Positions 20,501 through 31,639 of a DNA stretch of 64,000 bases are shown here, one piece after another (the stretch's first letter is position 1; each line of letters begins with the position of its first letter). This DNA comes from Limnoperna fortunei (taxonomy: Eukaryota; Mollusca; Bivalvia; Mytilida; Modiolidae). The stretch is from the NCBI GenBank assembly GCA_944474755.1, contig OX104123.1, forward strand, positions 15,318,275 through 15,382,274, in the 5' to 3' direction. The notes under the pieces are model-generated. The model saw nothing but the letters and a program-made list of their open reading frames with translations. It was not told the origin of the DNA and searched no databases. The position numbers were made by a program, and so were the translations under genes.

Positions 20501-22078
20501 AGATTTCCTCAAATCACACAATTCCAATGATGATAATTCTAACGGAGATTTGTACAACTGAATGTCAATTTTCCCGGCCCTTAATAGTTGATCAGCAGAA
20601 GCACCAGCAGCATGGCAAGGCGAAGAAGAAGAAGTAGTAGTTCAAGATCGCTTTCTCCACGTTTCGAGTCTTTATATAGTGTTCCAGTATACGTGTCCAA
20701 GTAACATGAATTCTAGGAATAGAGTAATTGATGTGTACAGATGGCGTGACAGCAGCGATTATACCCATTCCATGAAACGTATCGTGACCATCGAGTGTAT
20801 TTAAATTGTGGTCAACATTATCAGCCGCAAAATGAATAATATTGTTTGGTCCAATGTCAGGTAAGTATGTTTCCCGAGCTACAGCAGCACTTGATTCGAA
20901 TTTCGACACCTCCGAGTATGAGCTACAAAATCCAAGATTATACAAAACATCTATAAGAAATTTTGATGCAAAATGGTGATGAAGTTGTACGGCTAATCCG
21001 ATTTGCAATGGTGCTAAAAGAACTCTCGGTCGCACCGTTTGTACCATAGCTTGACCTATTGATGCAATTTTAACATCTGACTTTTTGCTTTGGAATAATG
21101 TTCCTAAGAAGATTTTCAGCGTTTCGGGCAAAAAGTTAATATTGGATTCTGAAGATGCAAGCGAGGACGAAGAGGGATATTCCATTTTATTAGCAGGTAA
21201 GTTTTTGATTTCATTTCGAAGCAACTTTGCAGCCGTTTCTATTATTGCCATTTGCCTTCTTTTGGTATCATCTGGCTTTGGTTGACTGTAAAAATCATGT
21301 AAAATTGTGGAGGCTGTACTTTTAAAGGTAACAACGTTTGCTTTTCCATTTATTTCTGTAATGACAATTGATGATCCGAAGTGTTCTTGTATCTTTTTCT
21401 TCATGTAAATAGAGCTGTATGGTTCGTCTAAACAAAACTCTCTCATTTTGTTCACAAGATCTGATATTGTAATTTGCTCGTCGTCATTCTGTTCTAGATA
21501 ATCCATTGTTTTCATGAAAGCTTCTAATTGAACTGTATTTTCAGGCCTTCCCTTGGATACTTTCTGAGTTTTTGGACTTGGCTCTTGTAGTTGCAATGGG
21601 ATTTGTTTTCCGGTTCTAAAATTAACGATAAACGGCTTCTACTGCTGGCAGATCTGTTGCATGGGCCAGTCTATTCTTCACCTGAGAAGCCCACTCGTCC
21701 TTTCGTTCATGGCAGACATGTAGAATTGTTTGCTGAAAATCCAATGTTCTAACAGGGAAACTGTCAAATCCTCGTTTGTTTCCTTCTTTTCTTATGTTTT
21801 GTGCAGAATAAACACTGTTCTTTAAACAAAAGAGAATTAGTTTTTAATCTCAATTGAAGACTTGTATCTACTAAAACAGGGTTTTTTTCTTGACGCCGAA
21901 TATCTTTATGGTGGCAGTGATCCCGTCTGCATATTTGGTGAACAGTCTGTCCAGGGTGCGTTACAATATTTAGCTTTAATTGTTGACTAACCAAATTTAT
22001 TCTTTCACTGCCCTTTTCACGTAAAACTACAGTTGCCTCTCCATTTTCCAAACTTTTGTTACATATTGCACAATCCAT
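17565..22078 (-). pseudogene. PIN/FEN1-like nuclease protein with C-terminal CXC domain, uncharacterised family
   Basis: About 1500 codons on the minus strand in at least five frames' worth of pieces, without introns. Order from the ATG at 22078: a Cys/His N-terminus (CAICNKSL, CRRDHCH, CLFC); a helical region with GFDSFPVRTLDF; a block AADNVDHNLNTLDGHDTFHG near 20800; FLPMIDMNPSD and LRLGGFHLEMSFLG; then a PIN/FEN1-like nuclease with FDGY (18620), DADVLI, GEDTDILVLL and ALTGCDTTS (18160), the acidic residues expected of a metal-dependent flap-nuclease fold. A CXC (tesmin/TSO1-like) Cys-rich domain, CKCKSNC...CTCKKHGLEC...CSEC, and an acidic tail end it at 17565. Frame breaks lie near 21790, 21620, 20620 and 18090. 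FEN1-like enzymes cut branched DNA; CXC domains bind DNA. The family function is unknown. It lies antisense inside an intron of the gene at 14529-25009. Confidence 0.7.
17590..17720 (-). other. CXC cysteine-rich domain of the nuclease protein
   Basis: Ten or more cysteines in the C-X-C, C-X4-C pattern of tesmin/TSO1 CXC domains (CKCKSNC, CTCKKHG, CSVGC, CENC). This domain binds DNA in known proteins. The reading frame here is intact. Confidence 0.7.
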
Positions 22079-22880
22079 TCTAATGAGCAACTGAAAGATA
22101 AATAGTTTTAAATATGAATATATAAATAAATAAATCTTTGTCTCTGTTAGATTTCTTACAGTTGGTAGTTGCTTTATATTTATTTATCCAAACGTAGTAA
22201 TGCTTTATCATCGAGATCTCGTGCAGCAATAAAATAAATGTCGGGCATGTGATTAATTTTAATGTTAACTGCACTTTTTTATATGGATGCATAATAGACG
22301 TATGTTTTTAGCTCGCTTTGCGGGATTATAGCTCATTTGTAAACATGAATTATGATCTTATTGTTCGAATCTTTAATATATGCAGAAAGAGAGGTAGAAA
22401 GCAGGCGTTCCAACCAATTGATGCTTCTACTGAAGGTGTTTATTAAAAATTATCATTGAGTGAAAACTTGCGACATGACTGTTTTCATTTCTATTTACAT
22501 ATTTATAAATTATGTCCTTCACACATATAGGTCAACAGTTACTTGTATGCTAAAAATTACTTTTATTTAGGGATATCCCGATTTCATTTGTAAATAAACC
22601 AAACGAATGTGTTGCATAGACCATGTGCAAATAAGTGTAATTTGTACAGTAGTATTAATAGTTTGTTATTACCGCGTTATTTATTTAGTTGCGTTACGTT
22701 TTCTTCCCAACAAGAATCAGTAAGAATGAGTACTGCCAAACACTTGCTTCTTTCAAGAAATTTCATTAGTTGATATTATGAAGGTTTGGCGTCACATGAA
22801 AAACTTCTAGTCCGGGAATTTCTTAGCAAAGTTTGTAAGGGTTTCATGGACACATGTGGACAGAGAAACCCTGACTTCTG
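22079..22880. other. Non-coding DNA upstream of the nuclease pseudogene
   Basis: AT-rich, no coding signal. It would hold the promoter of the minus-strand pseudogene; no TATA box stands out. Confidence 0.5.
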
Positions 22881-22899
22881 AAGATGGCTTTATACAAAT

Positions 22900-24310
22900 A
22901 TATCTGTTTTTGTTTAAGGAAAAATTACAGAAGCAAATAGTATATTTGTTTAAGCTTACCGATTAGCATTATTACAGCTTTTTATTTCCATTTCCATTCA
23001 TTTTAATCTTGAAGTAAATTTTCGCTGAAAAATAATAAAGTACCATTTTACATATGTATATCAATTATATAACGACAATAATATGACATATTTCTACTGT
23101 TTGGTGATACAACAGTCCTTTAAATAGTGTTTTATTTTATTTTTAATTGTGTAATTCTCCAAAAAAAATTATTTCAATTTATGTTTCAATTCCATTCAAA
23201 TTATGTTTTGCTCATGCGGTTAAGCAATTAATTCATACCGTAATAACGGGCTGTAGTATTTTTTTTAAATATTTTTCCATGTGAGGTCATTTTCGGTAAG
23301 GGGCTTCGGTGGCCGGGTGGTCAAGGTAGTTCGCCTACTATTGATCACGTGGTCTGTCAACACTGAGATTGCGGGTTCGATTCTCACTGCAGGCAGGGTG
23401 TACTCGACTCCAATCTTAATTGACAAGGATTGCCAGTTTTCCTACCGCAGGTCGGGGGTTCTCTCCGGGTACTCCGGCTTCCTCCCCCAATAAAAACTGG
23501 ACGCCATGAAATAGCTGAAAAATTGCTGAAAGTGGCGTTAAAACACCATTCAAACATCAAACATCATTTTCGGTATTTTTTATTATAATTTGATTATATC
23601 GTTTGTGTGTAGAATTACAAATTCTAAGAACATTTATTGTAGATTTATGCCTAATTTGATTGAACTAAACTGTAGATGGATATTTTCAGAGAATTTCTTG
23701 GATTGGAAAATTGCAATAAATGACTGAAGCAAATACTATATTTGTTGTCTTACCAATTAGCACGATTTTCTACAGCTTTCGATTTTCAATTATATTCATT
23801 TTTATCTTGAAGTAAATTTTCACTGAAAATAAGAAAAAACAAATTATTGTACATTTCGATATCAATAAAATTGAAATCCAAGCGAAATAAATCAATATGA
23901 GATATTTTCGCTGTTTGGTGATATAAAGACCTTAATTATTTGTTAATTTAAGTTTTATTTGAATTTTGTAATTCTCGCATTAACAATATTTAAACTGAAG
24001 TTTTACTTTAGTCGGTTTATGTTTTGCGCATGTGGTTGTGCACATAATCTCTACGGAAGTAAAAAATACTTGTTATTGTCCATCACGGGCTACCGTAGTT
24101 TTTAAAAAAATTTGAGCGTGACGTCATTACTAGAACGTCATTTTCATTAATTTAACTTGTAATTTGCGTAGATTATTTTTAATTGTGTATTGAGTAATGT
24201 ATTCTTACAACATTGATTACAGTTTTATGCATAGTTTGATGGATTTTAACTGTAAAGGATATTTTTCGAGAATGTGTTGGACAGGAAAATTCGTCTGCTT
24301 CCATAACTGT
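22900..24310. repeat. Diverged tandem duplication of a ~0.55-kb non-coding unit
   Basis: Two related units, about 22917-23700 and 23703-24310. Shared phrases in the same order: GCAAATAGTATATTTGTT / GCAAATACTATATTTGTT, ATCTTGAAGTAAATTTTC, CTGTTTGGTGATA, ATGTTTTGCNCATG, and the GGGCTNTAGTA-like block. The first unit is longer because a SINE sits in it (23299-23563). Confidence 0.75.
23299..23563 (+). mobile_element. tRNA-derived SINE, full length, with 12-bp target-site duplication
   Basis: The head is tRNA-like with an A box (TGGCCGGGTGG, 23310-23320) and a B box (GGTTCGATTCT, 23374-23384). A body of ~110 bases follows, with GGTACTCCGGCTTCC-like sequence (GGGTACTCCGGC), then a tail TAGCTGAAAAATTGCTG...CATTCAAACATC. 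TCATTTTCGGTA flanks both sides (23287-23298, 23564-23575). Transcription would be by RNA polymerase III; movement needs a partner LINE. Confidence 0.9.
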
Positions 24311-24687
24311 TTCAAGGAAAAATTTGCGCAAATATTTGTTTGTTTCTGGTTTATTTTTACCAGATTTTGTTTTTAATAAAGATATGAGTTAAAATGTATA
24401 AATACTTACCATTTCATACGTAATTTACGTGAAGTTTCTCTTAAAGTTTATTCAGTGTCTGCCGGCGTTGTCTGCAATACCCAATTCGATTCCGTGCATT
24501 ACGTGTTGTACGGAACGCAGCATTTATAAAAATTCACGACTTTAAATAGCAAATATTTCGTATATAAATTTATTAATTTCTGTAAAATAATTTTTGTGGC
24601 GACTTTTAATATTTCTTAGAATATGTTAAAATAAAAACATTAAGGTATTAACTTTTTCTTTTGCATTTTGTTTTGGGTTTTTCACAG

Positions 24688-25009
24688 ATTGACTGGACTA
24701 TTAGCTAAGCAAACATTGTCAAAAAGGTTACTAGATGAAAGAAGAAAAATTACTGTAAGCCAACAAACTCATCTTCTCCCAAAATATATTGAAAACCCTG
24801 AGCTTCTTGTTGGCACAAAATTTAAACACAAATGCAAAGAGGAAGGGTCAAATGAAGTAGAATGGTGTTCTGGTAGGGTTGTTTCTATTTTGAAGTTGAA
24901 TGGTAAAAAAACTGAGTACAATGTAATTTATGATATTGATCCTGAAAATGAATGGCATTTTCCTTTGCTTATTGACATGTCTCAGTCAAATTTTATTATT
25001 GAAATTTAA
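24688..25009 (+). CDS. 3' terminal exon with Tudor/chromo-like barrel domain
   Basis: A classic acceptor (pyrimidine-rich TTTTGGGTTTTTCACAG) ends at 24687. The open frame reads LTGLLAKQTLSKRL..., then LLVGTKFKHKC, EVEWCSGRVVSIL, TEYNVIYDID and HFPLLIDM to the stop at 25009. The WCSGRV...YNVIYD pattern is that of a small Tudor-like beta barrel. To my recollection such barrels close members of the SERDFAQLD family, whose main exon ends 8.3 kb upstream. The exon is intact. The exact donor is unproven; AAG|GTACCC near 16394 would keep the phase in one frame. Confidence 0.5.
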
Positions 25010-26238
25010 ATTTCATTCAGCTGTAGTATCTTTATGTGTTAGATTTTTAATGTAAGTTTTAATGTTACAATACAAAAAGTAAAATATAGGTGTTTTTGAA
25101 AAATATATTTTGTTTAATTTCTAAAGTAGAGTGATTGCCCATCACTTAGCATCCGTTGTCAAGTTCCAAGTACATCTGTAAACTCTTATTGAGCAACTTT
25201 TTTTGTATGGAATAGAATTTGGCCAAATTAGTCAAGTAGGTTCTAATGATATGCATAAAATCTGGTAAAACTACACATTTACATATCTATTGTTCATGGC
25301 TATCTTTGATTTAAAAGTTATGTCTGATTAATTCTAGGTTTCAAGTCCACATTTTATTCAATTTAAGTACAAATTTGTTCGTTTACAATATTATCGCTGT
25401 TTTACTGCAAATACTGGACCTGGACATGCCAATACTGTTATCAAAAGCTTAAATTAAGCATATTAATGCCTTGGAAGCATAACCAGGTATTATTAATTAG
25501 GAATATAAGCAGGTTCTAATTTTATAGTGTGGGTTCAAATAGAATATCTTCGACATCCATTTTTAAAGAAAAATAGCCATTGATATTGAATTATCTCCCC
25601 TTATTTACTAAAAAATATATTTAAAAATACAAACACATGCATAAATAAAGTATAATTTCATTCAAAATTGCCTGAAAATACATATTTACCTTATTTTAAT
25701 CAAAATACATAAAAATTCTAACACAACCCCATACAAATGTAGTTATCAGATTTTTTTTCAGGAAGGTGGCGGCCATCTTGTCGGCCATTTTTATGGCGGC
25801 CATCTTTAATTTCCGAATTTTTAATTTTATAGTTAGCTAGGCAAAAGAAATACCTTTCAGAAGATATATAGTTATAAAGAATTCTTTCCATGTTTAAAAC
25901 AGAACTAACAAAAATATGTTTATTTTTTTTTACATTTTAGGCTTTTTTGGTACCATTGTGTTATATAAGAGTATATAGAGAAATTTATTACATAATCGCT
26001 TAATTTCAAAAACTTTAATTGGCCATAACTTTTTTATTTGTTGGAATATTTTGATCAGGTAAATTGCATTTGATTTCTCTTGGTGATTAGTTTGCATTTA
26101 TGAAATAAAATAACATAACAAGTTTTACACATGTCAAAAAATGACCTGAACCCCTATTGTTTGTGCATGTTAAAAACCTTATGTGCAATCATTGCATATT
26201 AAACATGTGCAGCATATGTGTAAAATGTTAGCATTGTT
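25010..26238. other. AT-rich non-coding stretch
   Basis: No coding signal. A short GC-rich island at 25764-25810 is listed separately. Confidence 0.5.
25768..25806. promoter_or_regulatory. Three GGCCAT motifs, two exact YY1-like sites
   Basis: GGCGGCCATCTT occurs at 25768-25779 and 25795-25806 with TCGGCCATTTTT between them. The reverse complement, AAGATGGCCGCC, matches the YY1 consensus. Clustered YY1 sites mark some promoters and mobile-element promoters, but no transcript start is visible here. Confidence 0.4.
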
Positions 26239-26545
26239 GAGCAAAGGTAACAATTTTATGAATTTAAGTTGTGTTATGGATGTGTGATATGGGTTTATCC
26301 TTGTAAACTGAACAGTAAAAATATTTATTGAATAATAGAAGTTCAATGAACAACAAAATATTGATTGAATAATCCCAGTTCAGTAAACAACAAAAATATT
26401 TCCAATGAGCAAAGGTTACAATTTTATGAATTTTAAGTTGTATTATGGATGTGTGATGTGGATTTATCCTTGTAAAACTGAACAATAAAATATGTATTAA
26501 ATAATAATCGCAGTTCAGTGAACAACAAAAATATTTCAATGAAAG
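26239..26545. repeat. Tandem duplication of a ~160-bp unit
   Basis: Two ~80-90% similar copies (26239-26403 and 26404-26545), each starting GAGCAAAGGTNACAATTTTATG and including GGATGTGTGATNTGG and CAACAAAAATATTT. The antisense ORF here is a by-product. Confidence 0.8.
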
Positions 26546-26611
26546 TCTCTTGATTTTGATTGGTTGTTAGTTGCTTAACGTCCCGTATGAAAGAATGTTA
26601 TTTAAGGATTA

Positions 26612-26990
26612 ACTTCAAAAAATATTTTCTCCATCGATGGATAACAAAGTTTCCGTTTTGCACATTGTATAATATTAAATTCCGTTTTGCACATTGTATA
26701 TTATATTAAATGTGCACAACGGAAATTTTGTTATCCCTCGATGGAGAAAATATTTTTTGTAGTTAATACTTATAAATAAATTCAAACAATAGAATAAACT
26801 CAACAATTTTAATTTTGTAACTGGACATTTTTGAAAAAAGAGATCAACACAAAAACTCTTAGTTTCCCGTGGAGTAATATATGACGTCAAATGGCGCGTG
26901 TCTCCATGACGATCAAATTTGTTTTTCATCCTCTGATAGAAAATATTTTCCAGCCAATCAAAAGTCAGTATTCTCGCAAAATTTATTTAT
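26612..26990 (-). mobile_element. MITE copy 1 with inner palindrome
   Basis: Contains an inverted repeat (26612-26665 and 26705-26760) around AAATATTTTCTCCATCGATGG / CCATCGAGGGATAAC-like sequence, followed by a ~230-base body with CGTGGAGTAATATATGACG and CCAGCCAATCAAAAGTC. The same element, inverted and without the second palindrome arm, stands at 44753-45040. No ORF; non-autonomous. Confidence 0.78.
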
Positions 26991-27877
26991 ACATTTGTAC
27001 TTTTTGACATTGAAAATAATACAAGTGTAGCTTTTCTAAAAGCTAACCGTCTCTTAGCTGCATTTCCCATTTTATGGATATAATTAAAGTATCTGCTGTT
27101 TGTAATTCATATGTAGGATATGTAAGCAATGTACCTTTTAAGAATATTATTTACGCAGAACTATTAGCCAATGGTGGTTGAGAGATTTAAATAACTGTCG
27201 TCACTTCACACGTGGGTTTTTTGTTTTTGTTTTTGTTTTTTTTTTTTTTTTTGAAATAAACAAAAATTGACTCCCATAACAAATGTTCAAAATGAGCGGT
27301 GAAATATGTGTTGTTGTATTTGTATCAATATCAGAACGAAAATAAAGATAAGGAAGATATCAGTTTTTTCCCCAAACAGCTTAAATAGTAGACCGTAACA
27401 TTACTACAAAAATACTTTTTACAATCCCGAATCAACCCAAGCATATATCGAAATTTTAGTACACATACTAGTGCAATCCTGACATAAACCAATGATATGA
27501 CAAAGATATTTATAGATTTGGTGAACCAATCAGATAGTCGTTTATTCCGTATACTGTTTATCATTTGACTATGTATACCATCTCCCATGGGACGGTAATT
27601 ACATTTGTTATCCCAACACATTACGTAAATCTAATATTGTTTACAACTATTTGTTTTCACAGAATCTGGGAAACCTGAAGTGTCTTAATTTCGCGATTGA
27701 ACACGAATTATTAGGTGCAATCGCGATACAAGAATTAATCAGTGCAATATTTACAAATGATCTTAAAAATGCAAACAGAAGACAAATTCTCAATTTTTAC
27801 TATGAACGCGACCTTTGGAGAAGACACCTTAGTGAAATATAAAGTGCTAATTTAATGTGTTACTATAAATTAAAGTA
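26991..27877. other. Non-coding DNA with an empty target site
   Basis: Includes a poly-T/TTTTG run near 27218-27252 and, at 27081-27113, a sequence matching the joined flanks of the element at 27878-32153. ORFs here lack protein features. Confidence 0.55.
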
Positions 27878-27899
27878 CAGTTGGGTGCAGTCCTAACAT

Positions 27900-28335
27900 A
27901 ACATGCTAGTTAACTTGAAAAGCAGAGATTCTGACTGCTTTAAGTTAACTTCGAGCAGAGAATTTGACTGGTTTGAGAAGAGATTTTGACAACCCAAGTT
28001 AACTTGGGCTGTTCTTTTGACAATTTTTTTATACAATATATTTCTGTCCATTTGACAATTTGTTGACAATTTCTGTCCACTTGACATTTTTGTTCTTTTG
28101 ACAATTTTTGTCCACTGGACTTTTTTTCTTTTGACAATTTCTGTCCTCTGGACAATTTTTTTTCTCTTGACAATTTTGTCACGTGACAATTTGTCAACAG
28201 GACATTTTTTGTGACAATTTTGTCACGTGACAATTTTGTCCACTGGACATTTTTTATTTTGGAAATTTATGTCGACATGCTAACCTTTCGACTGCACTTT
28301 AAAACAATTTTGACTTTTCCTTTTTAATGTTTTTG
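27900..28335. repeat. Left subterminal GACAATTTTTGTCCACTGGAC-like repeats
   Basis: Many short units built from TTGACAATTTT, GTCCACTGGACA and GTCACGTGAC, all near-palindromic. The mirror set is at 31640-32110. Subterminal repeats often bind transposase. Confidence 0.75.
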
Positions 28336-28929
28336 ACAATTTTTTTTTACGAAAGACCGACTGGTTGTACCGTACGTCCATTTATTTTATCTGCGCGTTG
28401 TCTGAATGAAAGGTATACGAAAGATGAAAATCAAATCCTTTGTCGTTTATTAAAATCCTACTACCAAAAAAAAACAATCGATAAAATACAAAATTATAGT
28501 TAATGAAAGAATTTAAGTTTTGTTTATTATTTACGTGTTTCTGTAGGATATCAAATGTTTTAAATCTTACGGCTCGGAAACATATTCCTTATTGCGCCGT
28601 TGTTTCCTTTAATTAAATATTAATGTATAGTCCAATAAAGTGAGACATATCTTTGTTATATAAATATCTATCATTCAAGCAATTCTTCGATATCATAATA
28701 TAAATTACAACTCTTGAACTTAGCAATCATTCAAAATATAAATTAAGTCGACATGCATGTATCCAATTGAAAGTACATTCAATATCCAAAATGTCTGATA
28801 ATAATAAAAAAAAGGTTAAAAATCTATGAGAGTTCTGTATTTTAACCACTAAATCTTATTAAAGTACAGAACAATTAAACAATAATGTAAAATATCTTAT
28901 ATTTACAATATTTAAACCCACATTTTGGT

Positions 28930-31230
28930 TGCATCTTTTGGGTATTAGGAATAATTTTATATGTAAAATATGGTTTTAATTCCATCAATAATATCCCCAG
29001 AGTGATTTTATACATAAAAGTATGGTTTTTACTTTTATAGCTCAGGTCTCAGGATTGATATTATATGTAAAATATAGTTTGTTTTTCCCATCACTATGGT
29101 CACAGGAATGATTTTATATGTGAAATATGGTTTTTAATTGCATCGCTTATGTCTCCAGAGTGATTTTATATGTGAGATATTGTTTTTATGGCATTACCAA
29201 GGCTTCAGGAATGATTTGATATATGAAATATGGTTTCTAGTTGCATTGCTAAAGTCTCGAGATTGATTTTATATGTTAAATATGGATTTTAATTGCATAG
29301 CTTACATGCAGGTCTCCAGAGTGATTTTATATCTGAGATATTGTTTTTTGTGGAATAACCAAGGCTACAGGAATGATTTTATATGTGAAATATGGTTTCT
29401 ACTTGCACTGCTAAAGTCTAGAGATTGGTTTAATATGTTAAATATGGATTTTAATTGCATCTCTTATGTCTCCAGAGGGATTTTATATGTGACATATTGC
29501 TTTTTATGGCATTACCAAGGCTTCAGGAATGATTTTATATGTGAAAAATGGTTTCTAGTTGCATTGGTAAAGTGTCGAGATTGATTTTATATGTTGAATA
29601 TGGATTTTAATTGCATCTCTTAGGTCTCCAGAGTGATTTTATATGTGAAATATGGTTTCTAGTTGCATTTGTAAAGTGTCGAGATTGATTTTATATGTTA
29701 AATATGGATTTTAATTGCATGGCTTAGGTCTCCAAAGTGATTCTGTATGTGAGATATTGTTTTTTATGGCATAACCAAGGCTACATGAATGATTTTATAT
29801 GTGAAATATGGTTTCTAGTTGCACTGATTAAGTCTCAAGATTGGTTTTATATGTTAAATATGGATTTTAATTGCATCTCTTATGTCTCCAGAGTGATTTT
29901 ATATGTGACATATTGTTTTTTATGGCATTACCAAGGCTTCAGGAATGATTTTATATGTGAAATATGGTTTCTAGTTGCATTTGTAAAGTGTCGAGATTGA
30001 TTTTATATGTTAAATATGGATTTTAATTGCATCTCTTAGGTCTCCAGAGTGATTCTATATGTGAGATATTGTTTTTTATGGCATAACCAAGGCTTCAGGA
30101 TTGATTTTATATGTGAAATATGGTTTCTAGTTGCATTGCTAAATTCTTGAGATTGATTTTATATGTTAAATATGGATTTTAATTGCATCACTTAGGTCTC
30201 CAGAGTGATTTTATTTGTGACATATGATTTTTGATTACACTGCTAATGTCTTTCTAGTGATTTTATTTGTTAAATATATTCTTTAATTGTATTGCCAAGG
30301 TTTCACGATTAATTTATATGCAGAATATGGTTTTAATTCCATCTATATTGTCTCAGGATTTATTTTATATGTAAAATATTGTTTGGAATTGCATGGCTAA
30401 GGTCTCCAGAGTGACTTTATATGTGAAATAGAGTTTTTAATTTCATTGCTTCAGTGTCATTAGTGATTTTGTATGTTAAATATGGTTTTTAATTGCATCA
30501 CTTAGGTCTCCAGAGTGATTTTATATGTGAAATATGGTTTTTGATTACATTGCTTCAGTATCATTAGAGATTTTATATGTTAAATATAGATATTAATTGT
30601 ATTTTAAAAGTTTCAGGATTGATTAATATGTGAAATATGATTTTTTAATTCCATCACCATGATCACTTTGGTGTCAGGATTGATTTTATATGTTGAATAT
30701 TTTGTTTTAATGGTATTGCCAAGGTTTCAGGATTGAATTTATATGCAAAATATGGTTTTTAATTGCATGGCTAAGGTCTTTAGAGTAACTTTATATGTGA
30801 AATATAATTTTTAATTGCATAGCTTTAGTTTCTTTAGTGATTTTATATCTAAAATATTCTTTTTAATCACATGGCTATAAGGTCTCCAGAGTAACTTTAT
30901 ATGTGGAATATGGTTTAAATTGCATTGCTATAGTCTCCTGATTGATTTTATATGTTAAATATAGTTTATATTTGCATTATAAATGTCTCAGGATTAATTT
31001 CATATGTGAAATATGGTTCTTAATTGCATTGCTATGGGATCAGGATTGATTTGATATGTGAAATAGGGTTTTCAATTGCATCGCTTAAGTATTTGGAGTG
31101 ATTTTGTATGAGAAATATGTTTTTTAATTGCATCGCAAACGTTTCTGGAGTGATATAATGTATCTAATATGGTTGTTATTTTATATTTCTATTTTCTCAG
31201 GAGTGATTTGATATGAAGAAGAAGTTTTAA
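28930..31230. repeat. 52-bp satellite with A-B-C higher-order repeat (156 bp)
   Basis: About 44 monomers of ~52 bases, each with TTTTATATGTGAAATATGG. In the central part (about 29220-30200) three monomer types alternate: A with TGGATTTTAATTGCATCTC and GTCTCCAGAGT, B with TTGTTTTTTATGGCAT and GGCTTCAGGAAT, C with GGTTTCTAGTTGCA and AGTGTCGAGATT. The 156-base triplets are more alike than monomers within a triplet. Edges are more diverged and irregular. Long ORFs inside are artefacts of the 156-base period. Confidence 0.9.
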
Positions 31231-31639
31231 TTTGGGATTTTATGGGTGATTTGTTTTAAATTGTGGATTTGAGGTTAAAACACATATCCTAAGATGTAGG
31301 TAGCAAAGATTTGAAAACTAATTAATATTATTTAGTGTGAAATTAAAAGTGAAATGTAAATATTAATAATAGATTTAATGATACCGACATACAGGTGAGT
31401 TGTAACAGTATTATTATTAAATAAAAATATTACAGGTTAGGATTTATACTTTTATATTTTTATTCAACTACACAAAAAATATGACTGTTCAATCATAATA
31501 ACAATAACATAATAATAATAGAAATGTAGGGAGAGCTACAGTCTTAATATGTAACCACAACGGCTTGCTATACATTTACCGAAACGCGGACGGGAAAGAA
31601 ATCGTTTTCTTTAAAATAGACTGCCGTAGATTTCGTTAA

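Noticed and set aside
23299..23400. A functional tRNA gene
   Set aside because: A and B boxes are present, but no complete cloverleaf could be drawn and the sequence continues into a SINE body. Other copies share the same structure.
29273..30000. Two ORFs of ~90-100 codons in the satellite
   Set aside because: The 156-base higher-order period is a multiple of three and spreads any stop-free frame. There is no protein-like composition.
28930..31230. Regular repeats that could suggest a CRISPR array
   Set aside because: Monomers are contiguous and similar over their whole length with no unique spacers, and the context is eukaryotic.
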